Source: Anabaena subtropica FACHB-260
GTDB lineage: Bacteria; Cyanobacteriota; Cyanobacteriia; Cyanobacteriales; Nostocaceae
DNA: 64,000 nt
Reading direction: 5' to 3'
NCBI RefSeq assembly: GCF_014697105.1
Contig: NZ_JACJRF010000009.1
Location: forward strand, 62,001 to 126,000
In this document: in pieces, positions 39,073-49,526 of the stretch
Position numbering within the stretch: the first letter of the stretch is position 1
Layout: the number at the start of each line of letters is the position of its first letter
Program-made: the position numbers and the translations under genes
The notes under the pieces: generated by a model
Told to the model about the DNA's origin: nothing
Database searches by the model: none
What the model saw: the letters and a program-made list of their open reading frames with translations, nothing else

Positions 39073-39115
39073 ACGGATGATTCACAAATTTTCCGTGACT
39101 TTAACAAGAAATAAT

Positions 39116-39137
39116 AAAACCCGCTTTTGCGGGTTTT
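39116..39137. terminator. Bidirectional terminator between the Rpn gene and asnS
   Basis: AAAACCCGC (39116-39124) and GCGGGTTTT (39129-39137) form a 9-bp stem with a TTTT loop, A- and T-rich on both sides. It serves the two convergent genes. Confidence 0.85.
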
Positions 39138-39168
39138 GTTCATGTAATTCTACCAACTGATACTGGTA

Positions 39169-40560
39169 CTAAAACTCGGCATTTTGTGGTGTCCGAGGGA
39201 AGGGAATCACATCCCGAATATTACCCATTCCTGTGATAAACTGCACGAGTCTTTCAAAACCCAAGCCAAAACCAGCGTGAGGAACAGTACCGTATCGGCG
39301 TAGGTCGAGATACCACCATAAATCTTCAGGCTTCATCCCTTGTGCAATTACCCGGCGTTCCAACACATCTAAACGTTCTTCCCGTTGGGAACCGCCAATG
39401 ATTTCACCAATTTTCGGTGCAAGAACATCCATTGCACGGACGGTTTTTTCATCGTCGCTCAAACGCATATAGAAGGCTTTAATTTGTGCTGGATAATCTG
39501 TGACAATTACCGGCTTTTTGAACAGTTGTTCTGCTAGATAACGTTCGTGTTCTGATTGTAAATCTAAGCCCCAATTGACAGGATATTCAAACTTGACATC
39601 AGCTTTTTCTAATAGTTTGATGGCATCGGTGTAAGTCAGACGCTCAAATTGATTATTAATAATATTTTCTGCTGTTGCTAAAACACTATTATCAATGCGT
39701 TGATTAAAAAAATCCATGTCTTCTGGGCATTTTTCTAACACATAATTAAAAATGTGTTTGAGGAACGCCTCAGCTAAATCCATATCACCTTCTAAGTCAC
39801 AGAATGCCATTTCTGGCTCGACCATCCAAAATTCTGCTAAGTGGCGGGATGTGTTGGAATTTTCTGCGCGGAAGGTAGGGCCGAAGGTGTAGACGTTGCT
39901 AAAAGCCATCGCCATGACTTCGGCTTCCAGTTGTCCACTTACTGTTAAGTAGGTGGGTTTAGCAAAAAAGTCTTGGCTGTAATCAACGGCTTGATTCTCT
40001 GCGCGGGGAATTTTCTTTAAATCTAAACTAGTGACGCTAAATAGTTCCCCTGCACCTTCGCAATCGCTGGCGGTGATGATTGGGGTGTGTACCCACAAAA
40101 AGTCCCTTTCTTGGAAGAATTGGTGAATGGCTGCTGAACAAGCATTACGGACGCGGAACACTGCACCGAAGGAATTGGTACGCGATCGCAAATGTCCAAT
40201 TGTGCGTAAAAATTCAAAAGAGTGGCGCTTCTTTTGCAATGGATAAGTTTCGGGGTCAGCTTCGCCGTAAACTTTCACCGCCTCGGCTTGCAATTCAATA
40301 CGCTGTCCTTTCCCTTGGGAAGCTACCAGTACGCCAGCAACTTCTACTGACGCACCTGTATTCAGTTGTTTGACAATCGCTTCGTAGTCTGGCAAATCCT
40401 GATTAATGACAGCTTGCAAATTAGCTAGTGATGAGCCATCATTAACCTCAATAAATGCAAAGCCCTTGAGTTCACGCTTAGTTCTGACCCAGCCTTGAAC
40501 TACCAGAGACTCATCAGGTTGACCACTACGCAATATTTCTGCAATCCGTAGATTTACCAT
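39169..40560 (-). CDS. asnS: Asparaginyl-tRNA synthetase
   Basis: A class II synthetase of 463 residues, charging tRNA-Asn. The N-terminal OB-fold (about 1-110) reads [24 protein letters not shown]; motif 2 is [22 protein letters not shown] and motif 3 [15 protein letters not shown]. It has the normal length for bacterial AsnRS. The upstream gene ends two bases before it on the same strand, so translation may be coupled. Confidence 0.98.
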   Translation of the reverse strand: MVNLRIAEILRSGQPDESLVVQGWVRTKRELKGFAFIEVNDGSSLANLQAVINQDLPDYEAIVKQLNTGASVEVAGVLVASQGKGQRIELQAEAVKVYGEADPETYPLQKKRHSFEFLRTIGHLRSRTNSFGAVFRVRNACSAAIHQFFQERDFLWVHTPIITASDCEGAGELFSVTSLDLKKIPRAENQAVDYSQDFFAKPTYLTVSGQLEAEVMAMAFSNVYTFGPTFRAENSNTSRHLAEFWMVEPEMAFCDLEGDMDLAEAFLKHIFNYVLEKCPEDMDFFNQRIDNSVLATAENIINNQFERLTYTDAIKLLEKADVKFEYPVNWGLDLQSEHERYLAEQLFKKPVIVTDYPAQIKAFYMRLSDDEKTVRAMDVLAPKIGEIIGGSQREERLDVLERRVIAQGMKPEDLWWYLDLRRYGTVPHAGFGLGFERLVQFITGMGNIRDVIPFPRTPQNAEF

Positions 40561-40562
40561 AA

Positions 40563-40931
40563 TTACCCAGCACAGGACTTTAATATCCAGCCTATAATAA
40601 CGCCCATTCCACCAAAGCGGACGGCTTGCCAGAAAGGTTTTTTCAAGCTACGCCAAGAAAACAACTGGCTTTCTAAGTTTAGTTCTAGCATTTCCAGTTG
40701 CTGTTTGATTTGTCGTAACTCTGCTTTAATTTCTGGGGTCTGATATTTATTTTGCTGTAGTTCTTGACGGCGTTGTTGCCATTGTGCCTGTTGTTGACGA
40801 TCGCTCTTTACTTGATCATACCTTTGTTTTAAGCTCAAGAGCGATCGCTCTAGTTCTTCTAGTTCTTGCTCAAAGTGCGGTTCTTGATTTTCCCCTGGTG
40901 GCTGTGCTTGTTTAGGCGGCTTCATGGACAA
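40563..40931 (-). CDS. Conserved hypothetical coiled-coil protein with C-terminal membrane segment
   Basis: A 122-residue protein: a charged, Gln-rich coiled coil (about 20-95, with heptad-like [20 protein letters not shown]) ends in a short hydrophobic segment ([16 protein letters not shown]) that could insert in a membrane. I do not recognise a named family. It precedes asnS by two bases and is likely co-transcribed with it. Confidence 0.65.
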   Translation of the reverse strand: MSMKPPKQAQPPGENQEPHFEQELEELERSLLSLKQRYDQVKSDRQQQAQWQQRRQELQQNKYQTPEIKAELRQIKQQLEMLELNLESQLFSWRSLKKPFWQAVRFGGMGVIIGWILKSCAG

Positions 40932-41003
40932 GTAGTAAACTAAAATTAAAGGCTAATCTGCCAATATTTAGGAAGTCATCAGACTCAGCACTCATAACCT
41001 AAT

Positions 41004-41288
41004 ATGCTGTCTAAAACCACTCAACTTAATGAATTTAGCGATTTAGAACTAGCCCAAGCCCTCATGGAAAGGCTGAGTATTTCGCCTGACGATTGGCATC
41101 GCCTCAAGTCTAACCGCAATTCTCGCGCTAGTGAACAATTAGCAGCCGCTATGGTATTTTTACTCAAAAATCAACCCCCAGAAGCTCTTGCTAGACTAGA
41201 ACAAGCTGTTGGTTGGTTAAATCGTTCTATATCCGCCCCTCCTTGTCCGTCTCATGGTGATAAGAAAGTAGAGAGTAAGCAGGGCTAA
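41004..41288 (+). CDS. Small conserved cyanobacterial protein (DUF6439-like)
   Basis: A soluble helical protein of 94 residues. The core LAQALMERLSISPDDWHRLK followed by ASEQLAAAMVFLLKNQPPEA is a pattern I associate with a cyanobacterial family of unknown function (DUF6439); this name is from memory. It is divergent from the coiled-coil gene with a gap of only 72 bases. Confidence 0.6.
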   Translation: MLSKTTQLNEFSDLELAQALMERLSISPDDWHRLKSNRNSRASEQLAAAMVFLLKNQPPEALARLEQAVGWLNRSISAPPCPSHGDKKVESKQG

Positions 41289-41340
41289 ATTCCGAGTGAA
41301 ATATTATCCACTCAGTATTCAGCACCTATCACTAACTTCA

Positions 41341-41790
41341 TTATCGTCGCAGAGATAAACGGGGGCGGTTTTCCATTTGTTTACACAATCTTAATTCTGT
41401 GCCTTTACGATTCCACTCTACTTGGTCAAAAATTTGGTGGAGAAGGCACATTCCTCTACCATTTTCTGACTCATCGGGTGGTAAATAATCTGTGGGATCT
41501 TCATCATCACTGGTTGCGGGGCTAAAGCCTTGACCTTGGTCGGATATCACCCACCAATACTGATTATCTATAAGGGAAAAACGGACTACAACTGTTTTAC
41601 TTGGGTCAAGATTATTGCCATGTTTAGCTGCATTCACTAAGGCCTCTTGCAGCCCTAGTCGCAGTTCTGCTTGCAATTTGGCAGGAATTTCTGCCAACAA
41701 TAAATCTAATATAGGACAAAGATAGAGGGTTGAGGCGAAACTAATAGTGCCCCAATAACGCCCAACAGGACGGAGGGAAATGGTTATCAC
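41341..41790 (-). CDS. RsbW-like ATP-binding protein (anti-sigma factor kinase family)
   Basis: A soluble 149-residue protein with a GHKL-type ATPase fold: N box EALVNAAKHGN, G1 box DQGQGFSP, and G2 box GRGMCLLHQIFD. It lacks a phosphoacceptor domain, as in RsbW/SpoIIAB-type serine kinases that hold anti-sigma activity and are regulated by anti-anti-sigma proteins. No such partner or sigma gene is adjacent. The C-terminus is basic (RPRLSLRR). Confidence 0.8.
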   Translation of the reverse strand: MITISLRPVGRYWGTISFASTLYLCPILDLLLAEIPAKLQAELRLGLQEALVNAAKHGNNLDPSKTVVVRFSLIDNQYWWVISDQGQGFSPATSDDEDPTDYLPPDESENGRGMCLLHQIFDQVEWNRKGTELRLCKQMENRPRLSLRR

Positions 41791-42186
41791 GAGAGAAACC
41801 CCATAGCTTTCAGTTAGCTAGACATCAGTCTGCTGTTACAGGCACCCTGATAAAAATGGAGGTGGTCATGCTGCCTTCAAACTTGCGTCTTTATTACTAA
41901 GTTTTGAAAATGCTGGGGAGCATCGACTCTGTTTATGAAGTTTGATTGTTGATACATAAAACGGCTTTGAGAGTAATAACTGACCAAAAAGTTCTGAGTT
42001 TTGTAAGAGTTATGAAATTCTCTTTACATCGCCGATTCTTACTTTAAACAATCTTATTCATGGGTTATTAGAGCCATGCAACTTTAGTTCTTTTAACAAA
42101 ATGATTTCTATTTTTAAGTTAATTCGATCTTAGCATTTTTACTATGCAATAGACTACAAATTTGAAATTTGAGTTGTTCTCAAGGA
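41791..42186. other. Intergenic region, no gene seen
   Basis: These 396 bases between the RsbW-like gene and the end of rlmD are AT-rich and contain no convincing reading frame or hairpin. A promoter for the RsbW-like gene is expected here. Confidence 0.45.
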
Positions 42187-43569
42187 TTAAATATCCTTAT
42201 GCAACTGTGATAGCACAAGAAAAGCGGCAGCTTCCACATGAGATGTTTGGGGGAAAAAATCGGCGGGTTGGACGCGTTGGATAGTATATGAGCCATCTTC
42301 ACACAGTAATTTCAGGTCACGAGCGAGAGTGGCTACTTTACAGCTGACGTAAACGATGCGGGCAGGTTTCGATGCTAATAAAGATTCGATGACAATGCGA
42401 TCGCACCCTTTACGCGGTGGGTCAAGTAGTACCACATCTGGTATTATTCCCATATTTGGCAGCAATTTCTCAACTGCTCCCACTTGAAATTCCACATTAT
42501 TAATACCATTGTGTTGAGCATTGCAAATAGCTTGTTGTACAGCTTCTGGTTGCAGTTCTAATCCTATAGCTTGGTGTACCTGTTTAGTTAAAGGTAAGGT
42601 TAACGTGCCAATACCACAGTAGGCATCAACTAGGGTCTCATGCCCTTGCAGATTTAGTTCTGACTGAATTACTTGTAATAATGCCTCGGCTGTTTCTGTG
42701 AAAACCTGGAAGAATGTATCGGGGCGGACTTGAAATTCCAGTCCAGCAAAAACTTCTTTTAAATAGGGAACCCCGGCAATACATCGGGTTTCTCTGCCAA
42801 AAATCGCATTGGTGCGTTCAGGATTGCGATTTAAGGACACTCCTACTAACTGGGGATAGCGTTGGAGCCATTCCTCGGCTTGTTGTTCAATTCCCGGTAA
42901 GTTCCAGTCCTTGACTACCAAAGTTAACAAAACTTCACCTGTCCGCCGACCAATACGTAAACCAAGATGACGAATTTGTCCTTGGTGGCGTTTTTCGTCG
43001 TAGATAGTCCAGCCACGTTGTTGGATATCTGGCTTAATCTCTGCCAGTAAGGGATTTAAGCGGGGATCTTGAACTGGGCATTGATTTAAGTTAACTAAAT
43101 GATGGCTACCTTTTTGGTAATAACCAGCTTGTACTTGACCTGTAGCAGAAATATCGAGAGGATAGGTAGCTTTATTGCGATAGCCTAAAGATGAGGATGT
43201 TACCAATACGGGATCTACTGGTGGTTCAGCAAAACCACCGATACGTTGTAAAGCTTGGATAACTTGATGACGTTTAGCGATTAACTGATATTCATAATCA
43301 ATATGTTGCCACTGACAACCACCGCACTTATCAGCCACAATACACCCCGGACGAATACGGTGAGGAGATGGTTCTAATAGCTGGTGAACCTTGCCGTGGG
43401 CATATTTGGGCTTGACGTGTATTAAGCGTACCAAAACGCGATCGCCTGGTACAGTATCTGGGACAAACACCACCCGTTCCTCAAACCGTCCCACACCATC
43501 ACCAGTATCACTCAAGTCGGCGATCGCTACTTCAATCAATTCACCCTGAAGCCAAAGAGATTTAGTCAT
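42187..43569 (-). CDS. rlmD: 23S rRNA (uracil-C5)-methyltransferase, RlmD/TrmA family
   Basis: This 460-residue enzyme transfers methyl groups from SAM to C5 of a uridine in rRNA. An N-terminal TRAM domain (about 1-60) is followed by the Fe-S cluster cysteines (CIVADKCGGCQWQH), a SAM site YCGIGTLTLPL, and the catalytic loop YVSCKVATLARDL with the nucleophile Cys. The exact target (U1939 or U747) cannot be read from sequence. The ATG start sits inside heptamer repeats. Confidence 0.9.
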   Translation of the reverse strand: MTKSLWLQGELIEVAIADLSDTGDGVGRFEERVVFVPDTVPGDRVLVRLIHVKPKYAHGKVHQLLEPSPHRIRPGCIVADKCGGCQWQHIDYEYQLIAKRHQVIQALQRIGGFAEPPVDPVLVTSSSLGYRNKATYPLDISATGQVQAGYYQKGSHHLVNLNQCPVQDPRLNPLLAEIKPDIQQRGWTIYDEKRHQGQIRHLGLRIGRRTGEVLLTLVVKDWNLPGIEQQAEEWLQRYPQLVGVSLNRNPERTNAIFGRETRCIAGVPYLKEVFAGLEFQVRPDTFFQVFTETAEALLQVIQSELNLQGHETLVDAYCGIGTLTLPLTKQVHQAIGLELQPEAVQQAICNAQHNGINNVEFQVGAVEKLLPNMGIIPDVVLLDPPRKGCDRIVIESLLASKPARIVYVSCKVATLARDLKLLCEDGSYTIQRVQPADFFPQTSHVEAAAFLVLSQLHKDI

Positions 43570-43590
43570 TAGTCATTAGTCATTAATCAA
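43563..43590. repeat. AGTCATT heptamer repeats overlapping the rlmD start
   Basis: Three adjacent heptamers (AGTCATT) begin at the start codon of rlmD and run toward apcD. On the minus strand each copy reads ATGACTA, so the start codon itself belongs to the repeat, and its copies offer ATGs in other frames. Confidence 0.75.
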
Positions 43591-43715
43591 TGGTCATTCG
43601 TCCACAGTCCATAGTTAAAATATCTCTCTCATCTCCCTCATCTCCCTATCCCCTTCACTTCTGTACCTCCAACTCGTTAAACTAGCAAATAATACTTCGC
43701 GTGATTTAAATAATC

Positions 43716-44201
43716 ATGACTGTAATTAGCCAAGTTATTCTCAAAGCCGACGACGAACTGCGTTATCCCAGCAGTGGCGAACTCAAGAGTATCAGGGAAT
43801 TTTTGCAAACCGGTGTTCAAAGAACCCGGATTGTTGGTACCTTAGCCGAGAACGAAAAGAAAATCGTTCAGGAAGCAACCAAACAACTTTGGCAGAAGCG
43901 TCCTGATTTTATCGCACCTGGTGGCAACGCTTATGGTGAACGCCAGCGTGCGTTGTGTATCCGTGACTTTGGTTGGTACTTACGCCTGATTACCTATGGC
44001 GTACTAGCCGGAGACATAGAGCCAATTGAAAAAATCGGCATCATTGGTGTGAGGGAAATGTACAATTCCTTGGGCGTTCCCGTACCCGGTATGGTAGAAG
44101 CTATCAATTCTCTGAAAAAAGCCTCTCTGGATTTACTAAGTGCAGAAGACGCAGCCGCAGCTGCACCTTACTTTGACTACATCATTCAGGCAATGTCCTA
44201 G
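43716..44201 (+). CDS. apcD: Allophycocyanin alpha-B subunit
   Basis: A phycobiliprotein of 161 residues, a terminal energy emitter in the phycobilisome core that passes light energy mainly to photosystem I. The bilin-binding Cys81 is in [12 protein letters not shown], and [20 protein letters not shown] is typical of allophycocyanin alpha-type chains. I prefer apcD over apcA on remembered sequence detail ([19 protein letters not shown]). The gene stands alone with its own upstream region, as apcD usually does. Confidence 0.9.
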   Translation: MTVISQVILKADDELRYPSSGELKSIREFLQTGVQRTRIVGTLAENEKKIVQEATKQLWQKRPDFIAPGGNAYGERQRALCIRDFGWYLRLITYGVLAGDIEPIEKIGIIGVREMYNSLGVPVPGMVEAINSLKKASLDLLSAEDAAAAAPYFDYIIQAMS

Positions 44202-44342
44202 TAAATAAAGCTACGCGGAATTCAAAATAGCCTACCACTAGGCTAACGCCTCCGTAGGGAAGGCTTGCGTCAACAAAATTCCAAAAGCTGATTAAGCAAG
44301 CTGTTCAATAATTTTGGATGGTAAATTTATTTCCGCAACGCT

Positions 44343-44528
44343 TTAGTAGTACAAAGTCTGTGCTGATTCACGAGGTGCTTCTGGTTTACTAAATTGAGTC
44401 TTAGGTAATAACCTCATAAATCCATAAGATTCTCCTTTGATCATAACCTCCCCACATTTGGTAGTGGCTCTGGCAAGCTCTCTCTCTGTCAAGTTACCAA
44501 CCAGATGTGGGGAAATTTTATTAGTCAT
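44343..44528 (-). CDS. Possible small hydrophilic protein of unknown family
   Basis: A frame of 61 codons (MTNKISPHLVGNLTERELAR at the start) with an even, protein-like composition. A GGAGGAGG lies about 20 bases upstream of the ATG, too far to be ideal. I recognise no family; it could be a chance frame. It lies alone in the 1-kb gap between apcD and purL. Confidence 0.3.
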   Translation of the reverse strand: MTNKISPHLVGNLTERELARATTKCGEVMIKGESYGFMRLLPKTQFSKPEAPRESAQTLYY

Positions 44529-44581
44529 TATTTATTCTAACCCTGCGCCTCCTCCGATTCCCTGACAAGTGTAGGTTTTTC

Positions 44582-44647
44582 AAGGCGCAATGAGTGATGA
44601 CTATAAAACCAAGGAAGGCGCAATGAGTGATGACTATAAAACCAAGG
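44582..44647. repeat. Exact 33-bp tandem duplication inside a tiny open frame
   Basis: Two adjacent identical copies (44582-44614 and 44615-44647) begin AAGGCGCAATGAGTGATGAC. Each holds an AAGG followed four bases later by ATG, and because 33 is a multiple of three the ATGs are in the same frame. The frame from ATG 44590 runs to TAA 44667 (25 codons) and contains MSDDYKTK twice. Coding use is unproven. Confidence 0.7.
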
Positions 44648-44762
44648 AGAGAATCATAGTTTTATAAAACCTGACACCCTGATCCAGAATCCGTTTTTTG
44701 TATACAAAGCGTAAAAAACTTACACCTGTGAGCCTCTCAGTTTCCAGTTTCCAAACAAAAAA

Positions 44763-44790
44763 CCGACAACCTTTTGTAAAAGACTGTCGG
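44763..44790 (-). terminator. Terminator-like hairpin pointing away from purL
   Basis: CCGACA (44763-44768) pairs with TGTCGG (44785-44790), with additional inner pairing of TTTT and AAAA. On the minus strand it is followed by TTTTTTGTTTGG, a good U-tract. No minus-strand gene is known to the right, so it may end a small RNA or an upstream-antisense transcript. Confidence 0.5.
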
Positions 44791-44890
44791 CAATTAGTGT
44801 GTTCCCTATTAATGACTCGGCTAGAGTTCAGTAATACTTAAATATTGTCATCTCGTAGATTCTACGTAAGCGATCTTAATCATAAACATA

Positions 44891-44906
44891 TGTGATTGTT
44901 ATCACA
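44891..44906. promoter_or_regulatory. CRP-type (cAMP receptor) palindrome
   Basis: TGTGATTGTTATCACA fits TGTGA-N6-TCACA, the core known for cyanobacterial cAMP receptor proteins. It lies 346 bases upstream of purL. Function is inferred from the pattern only. Confidence 0.4.
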
Positions 44907-45251
44907 TTATTTTTCCTAATAAGCTGTATCTACCGAAAAATTTATTCTTTTAGTAAAAACAAATACACATAACTTCAAGGTAAGCAAGTATATCTAACGT
45001 TTGAAGTAAAATGTAACAGAGCTTTGTTTATCTTATAGCTGGCTAAATGCTTTTGGGATCATTCTATTGGTGGAGTTTTACTGCTACAAGAGCAATTTTT
45101 TCCCAGGGATCTTTTTTATCGCCTTACAGACTCCTAAATTTATTTCCATCATCCAAGTTATGAGAATCCATCAACGCCAACTTCAAAAATTTGGTGGTAC
45201 TGCTCGCATAATAGATACAATAATGCTCTGTCCTGTTGGTGCATTATTTCC

Positions 45252-47600
45252 ATGACCGCCACATCTCCCATTCCCTTTTCCCCCCAAGAAATTGCTGCTG
45301 AAGGTATCAAACCAGAAGAATACGCAGAGATTGTCCGACGATTAGACCGTCATCCCAATAAAGCTGAACTGGGAATGTTTGGGGTGATGTGGTCAGAACA
45401 CTGCTGCTACAAAAATTCTCGCCCCTTACTCAAACAGTTTCCCACCACAGGCCCCCGCATTCTTGTAGGGCCAGGGGAAAATGCTGGGGTTGTAGATTTA
45501 GGTGAGGGATTGCAACTGGCATTTAAAATTGAATCTCATAACCACCCTTCGGCTGTTGAACCCTTTCAAGGAGCCGCCACTGGTGTAGGAGGCATCCTTA
45601 GAGATATTTTTACAATGGGTGCGCGTCCCATTGCTTTGCTAAATTCTCTCCGCTTTGGTTCCCTAGAAGACCCCAAAACCCAAAGACTATTCTCTGGCGT
45701 AGTTGCGGGAATTTCACACTATGGTAATTGCGTTGGGGTTCCCACGGTTGGGGGTGAAGTGTACTTTGATCCCGCCTATTCGGGGAATCCCCTGGTAAAT
45801 GTCATGGCTCTGGGATTAATGGAAACACCAGAAATTGTCAAATCTGGGGCATCTGGTATCGGTAATCCGGTGTTGTACGTAGGTTCTACCACCGGACGGG
45901 ATGGCATGGGTGGGGCTAGTTTTGCTAGTGCGGAATTAAGTGATGAGTCAATAGATGACCGTCCAGCTGTGCAGGTGGGTGATCCTTTTTTAGAAAAATC
46001 TTTAATTGAAGCCTGTTTAGAAGCGTTTAAGACAGGTGCAGTGGTTGCAGCTCAAGACATGGGGGCTGCTGGAATCACTTGTTCTACTTCCGAGATGGCG
46101 GCTAAAGGTGGTGTAGGCATTGAATTAGATTTGGATAAGATTCCTGTGCGGGAAACAGGGATGGTTCCTTATGAATATCTCTTATCAGAATCTCAAGAAC
46201 GAATGTTATTTGTGGCTCATCAAGGACGGGAACAAGAACTAATTGATATTTTCCACCGTTGGGGGCTACAAGCGGTTGTTGCTGGTAAGGTAATTGCAGA
46301 ACCCATAGTCAGGATTTTCTTTCAAGGTGCAATTGCTGCGGAAATTCCGGCTGACGCTTTAGCAGAGAATACCCCACTTTACGAGCGCGAGTTACTGGCA
46401 GAACCCCCAGAATATGCTCGTCAAGCATGGGAATGGTCTTCTGATTCCTTACCTGCTTGGACAATTGCCGGTATTGAAATTCAAGGAAATCTGCAAAGTT
46501 GGCATGATATTTTGTTAACTTTGCTCAATACCCCAACGATCGCCTCAAAAAATTGGGTATACCGTCAGTATGATCACCAAGTGCAGAATAATACAGTTTT
46601 CCTACCTGGTGGTGCAGATGCGGCAGTGGTGAGATTAAGACCCCTGGAAGGGCAAGAGAAAATTACTAATGCCCTAAGTGGTGTTGCGGCTACTGTTGAT
46701 TGCAATCCTCGTTATGTTTACCTTGATCCCTATGAGGGTGCTAAGGCAGTGGTGGCAGAAGCAGCCCGGAATCTTAGCTGTGTGGGTGCAGAACCTCTGG
46801 CGGTGACTGATAACTTAAATTTTGGTAGTCCAGAAAAACCCATTGGTTATTGGCAATTGGCGGAGGCTTGTCGAGGTTTGGCGGAAGGTTGCCGAGAATT
46901 AGCAACACCAGTTACTGGTGGTAATGTCTCTCTTTATAATGAAACCCTTGATCCTCAAGGCAATCCCCAGCCGATTTACCCAACTCCAGTTGTGGGAATG
47001 GTAGGGTTGATTTCAGATTTAACCAAAATTTGCGGTCAAGGTTGGCAAGCCGCAGGTGATGTTATTTACCTTTTGGGAACATCTGCCAGCAGTTTAGGCG
47101 CATCGGAATATTTAGCTACTATTCACGGCACTGTAGCGGGTAGACCTCCACGGGTAGATTTTGAGTTAGAACGCCGCGTGCAGAAAGTTTGTCGTGAGGG
47201 TATTCGTTCTGGTTGGGTACGTTCAGCCCATGATTGTGCTGAGGGGGGTTTAGCTATTGCCGCAGCAGAATCTTGTCTTGCTGGCAACCTGGGGGCGCAA
47301 ATTCACGTAGAGGTTTCCGCAACTCAGTTACAACGCCTGGATGAAGTGCTGTTTGGTGAAGGTGGGGCCAGAATTTTAGTTTCTGTAGCATCCACACAAC
47401 AGGAAACGTGGGAATCCTATTTACAGGAACATCTAGGAGAAAATTGGCAAAAATTAGGCATGGTTGAAAATACTGATGCAGGTTTGACGGTTTTAACTAC
47501 TGATAATCAAACCTTAATCCACGTTAGTATCGAAGAAATGAATGATATTTATCAAAATGCGATCGCTAGGCGATTAGCAATATCTAGTACAACCACCTGA
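45252..47600 (+). CDS. purL: Phosphoribosylformylglycinamidine synthase II (PurL)
   Basis: A protein of 782 residues, the small-type PurL that makes formylglycinamidine ribonucleotide with ATP and ammonia delivered by PurQ and PurS. The ATP/substrate segments [20 protein letters not shown] and [16 protein letters not shown] are intact, as is [13 protein letters not shown] near the C-terminus. The start ATG 45252 fits the family. The purF gene follows 410 bases later on the same strand. A 62-codon frame upstream that overlaps the start is not supported. Confidence 0.97.
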   Translation: MTATSPIPFSPQEIAAEGIKPEEYAEIVRRLDRHPNKAELGMFGVMWSEHCCYKNSRPLLKQFPTTGPRILVGPGENAGVVDLGEGLQLAFKIESHNHPSAVEPFQGAATGVGGILRDIFTMGARPIALLNSLRFGSLEDPKTQRLFSGVVAGISHYGNCVGVPTVGGEVYFDPAYSGNPLVNVMALGLMETPEIVKSGASGIGNPVLYVGSTTGRDGMGGASFASAELSDESIDDRPAVQVGDPFLEKSLIEACLEAFKTGAVVAAQDMGAAGITCSTSEMAAKGGVGIELDLDKIPVRETGMVPYEYLLSESQERMLFVAHQGREQELIDIFHRWGLQAVVAGKVIAEPIVRIFFQGAIAAEIPADALAENTPLYERELLAEPPEYARQAWEWSSDSLPAWTIAGIEIQGNLQSWHDILLTLLNTPTIASKNWVYRQYDHQVQNNTVFLPGGADAAVVRLRPLEGQEKITNALSGVAATVDCNPRYVYLDPYEGAKAVVAEAARNLSCVGAEPLAVTDNLNFGSPEKPIGYWQLAEACRGLAEGCRELATPVTGGNVSLYNETLDPQGNPQPIYPTPVVGMVGLISDLTKICGQGWQAAGDVIYLLGTSASSLGASEYLATIHGTVAGRPPRVDFELERRVQKVCREGIRSGWVRSAHDCAEGGLAIAAAESCLAGNLGAQIHVEVSATQLQRLDEVLFGEGGARILVSVASTQQETWESYLQEHLGENWQKLGMVENTDAGLTVLTTDNQTLIHVSIEEMNDIYQNAIARRLAISSTTT

Positions 47601-48010
47601 GAAGTTAAGGGAGCAGGGAACAGGAGCCAGAGAAATAATGTCTTACTGACAACTCCCCACTCAGGACTCAGGATTCCCCATAATCTTAATTCTCTGAAAT
47701 TGATAGCATCTTTAATCACAATTAGGGTACTGTTTTAATAGATGGTTAAAGATATATTAAGAAAATTCCGCAACTATCCTTAGACATAATCCCAGTGACC
47801 CAATAATTTTTAATTCGTAATACCGCTACGCGGAAGCAAGCTACGTAGTTCGTAATTCAGCGTAAAAGCCCTCAATTGATTGATGGAAAACCAAAAATTT
47901 TACTGTTTGCTGCGAAACCCCGCCATGATTGGTGGAGTAAAAATTACGAATTACGAATTATTAATTACGAATTATTTTGACTTGATACCCCAACCAGGAG
48001 CAAAGCTAGC
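47601..48010. repeat. Gap between purL and purF filled with short inverted and tandem repeats
   Basis: Copies of AATTCGTAAT/ATTACGAATT occur near 47810, 47850 and 47940-47975 and can pair with each other. The phrase GAAGCAAGCTACGTAG near 47833 also looks like a dispersed repeat. No gene is seen. Confidence 0.55.
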
Positions 48011-49510
48011 ATGATTCCCATCGATTCCGTCACTTTGGATGAATCCCCCAATCAGACTAACAACCCAAGCCATAGTCAAGAAAATCGTCCTGACAAGCCA
48101 GAAGAAGCTTGCGGAGTTTTCGGCATTTACGCCCCAGGAGAAAATGTTGCGAAACTGACCTACTTTGGATTGTATGCCTTGCAACATCGGGGTCAGGAAT
48201 CAGCTGGCATTGCCACGTTTGAGGGTACACAAGTTCACTTACACAAAGATATGGGTTTAGTGTCCCAAGTCTTTAATGAGTCGATTTTAGAAGAGCTGCC
48301 CGGCAACATCGGCGTTGGTCATACTCGCTACTCTACTACTGGTTCCAGCCGCAAAGTTAATGCCCAACCGGCTGTACTGGACACACGTTTAGGTAAACTC
48401 GCTTTAGCACATAATGGCAATTTAGTCAATACTGTACAACTGCGAGAAGAGTTAATTAATAGTAACTGCAACCTAGTAACAACCACAGACTCAGAAATGA
48501 TTGCTTTTGCGATCGCTCAAGCAGTGAACGCAGGTGCAGACTGGTTAGAAGGTGCAATTCAAGCATTCCATCGTTGCCAGGGCGCTTTTAGTTTAGTGGT
48601 TGGGACTCCTGTTGGCGTGATGGGGGTACGTGACACAAATGGGATTCGTCCTCTGGTAATTGGGACTTTGGCTGGTAATCCCGTGCGTTATGTTTTATCT
48701 TCGGAAACCTGTGGTTTAGATATTATTGGCGCTGAATACTTACGCGATGTTGAACCAGGTGAAGTAGTTTGGATTACGGAAGAAGGTTTAGCTTCCTATC
48801 ACTGGAGCGAACAGCCCCAGCGTAAACTGTGTATCTTTGAGATGATTTATTTTGCTCGTCCCGATAGCCAAATGCACAATGAAAGCTTATACAGCTATCG
48901 GATGCGTTTAGGACGGCAACTGGCAGCCGAATCCTGTGTAGAAGCTGATATTGTTTTTGGTGTACCTGACTCTGGTATTCCTGCTGCTATTGGATTTTCT
49001 CAGGCTTCTGGAATTGCTTATGGTGAAGGGTTAATTAAAAATCGGTATGTTGGGCGTACCTTCATTCAGCCAACCCAAACCATGCGCGAGTCAGGAATTA
49101 AGATGAAACTCAACCCCCTCAAAGATGTCTTGGCGGGTAAAAGGGTGATTATTGTCGATGATTCCATTGTCAGAGGAACTACTAGCCGCAAGCTGGTTAA
49201 AGCCTTGCGTGAAGCTGGTGCAGCCGAAGTACATATGCGGATTTCTTCACCACCAGTAACTCATCCTTGTTTCTACGGAATTGATACCGATTCTCAAGAT
49301 CAGTTAATTGCTGCTACGAAGTCAGTAGAAGAAATTGCCAAGCAGCTAGAAGTTGACAGCCTTGCTTATCTCAGTTGGGATGGAATGTTAGAAACAACAA
49401 GAGAAGACAAAAATAGTTTCTGTTCTGCTTGTTTTACTGGTGATTACCCTGTTACTATTCCTGAGCAGGTGAAGCGGTCTAAGTTAATTTTAGAAAAGGT
49501 AGTAGTTTAG
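48011..49510 (+). CDS. purF: Amidophosphoribosyltransferase
   Basis: A protein of 499 residues catalysing the first committed step of purine synthesis. A propeptide-like N-terminus precedes the glutaminase Cys of ACGVFGIYAPG (about residue 36), followed by YALQHRGQESAG; the PRPP site is VIIVDDSIVRGTTS. The family Fe-S cysteines are seen in FCSACFTGDYP. It is likely co-regulated with purL upstream. Confidence 0.98.
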   Translation: MIPIDSVTLDESPNQTNNPSHSQENRPDKPEEACGVFGIYAPGENVAKLTYFGLYALQHRGQESAGIATFEGTQVHLHKDMGLVSQVFNESILEELPGNIGVGHTRYSTTGSSRKVNAQPAVLDTRLGKLALAHNGNLVNTVQLREELINSNCNLVTTTDSEMIAFAIAQAVNAGADWLEGAIQAFHRCQGAFSLVVGTPVGVMGVRDTNGIRPLVIGTLAGNPVRYVLSSETCGLDIIGAEYLRDVEPGEVVWITEEGLASYHWSEQPQRKLCIFEMIYFARPDSQMHNESLYSYRMRLGRQLAAESCVEADIVFGVPDSGIPAAIGFSQASGIAYGEGLIKNRYVGRTFIQPTQTMRESGIKMKLNPLKDVLAGKRVIIVDDSIVRGTTSRKLVKALREAGAAEVHMRISSPPVTHPCFYGIDTDSQDQLIAATKSVEEIAKQLEVDSLAYLSWDGMLETTREDKNSFCSACFTGDYPVTIPEQVKRSKLILEKVVV

Positions 49511-49526
49511 GGATTGGGAACAAATT

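Noticed and set aside
45067-45255. A 62-codon plus-strand frame overlapping the purL start
   Set aside because: Composition and lack of a ribosome binding site speak against it, and it overlaps the purL start codon region by chance.
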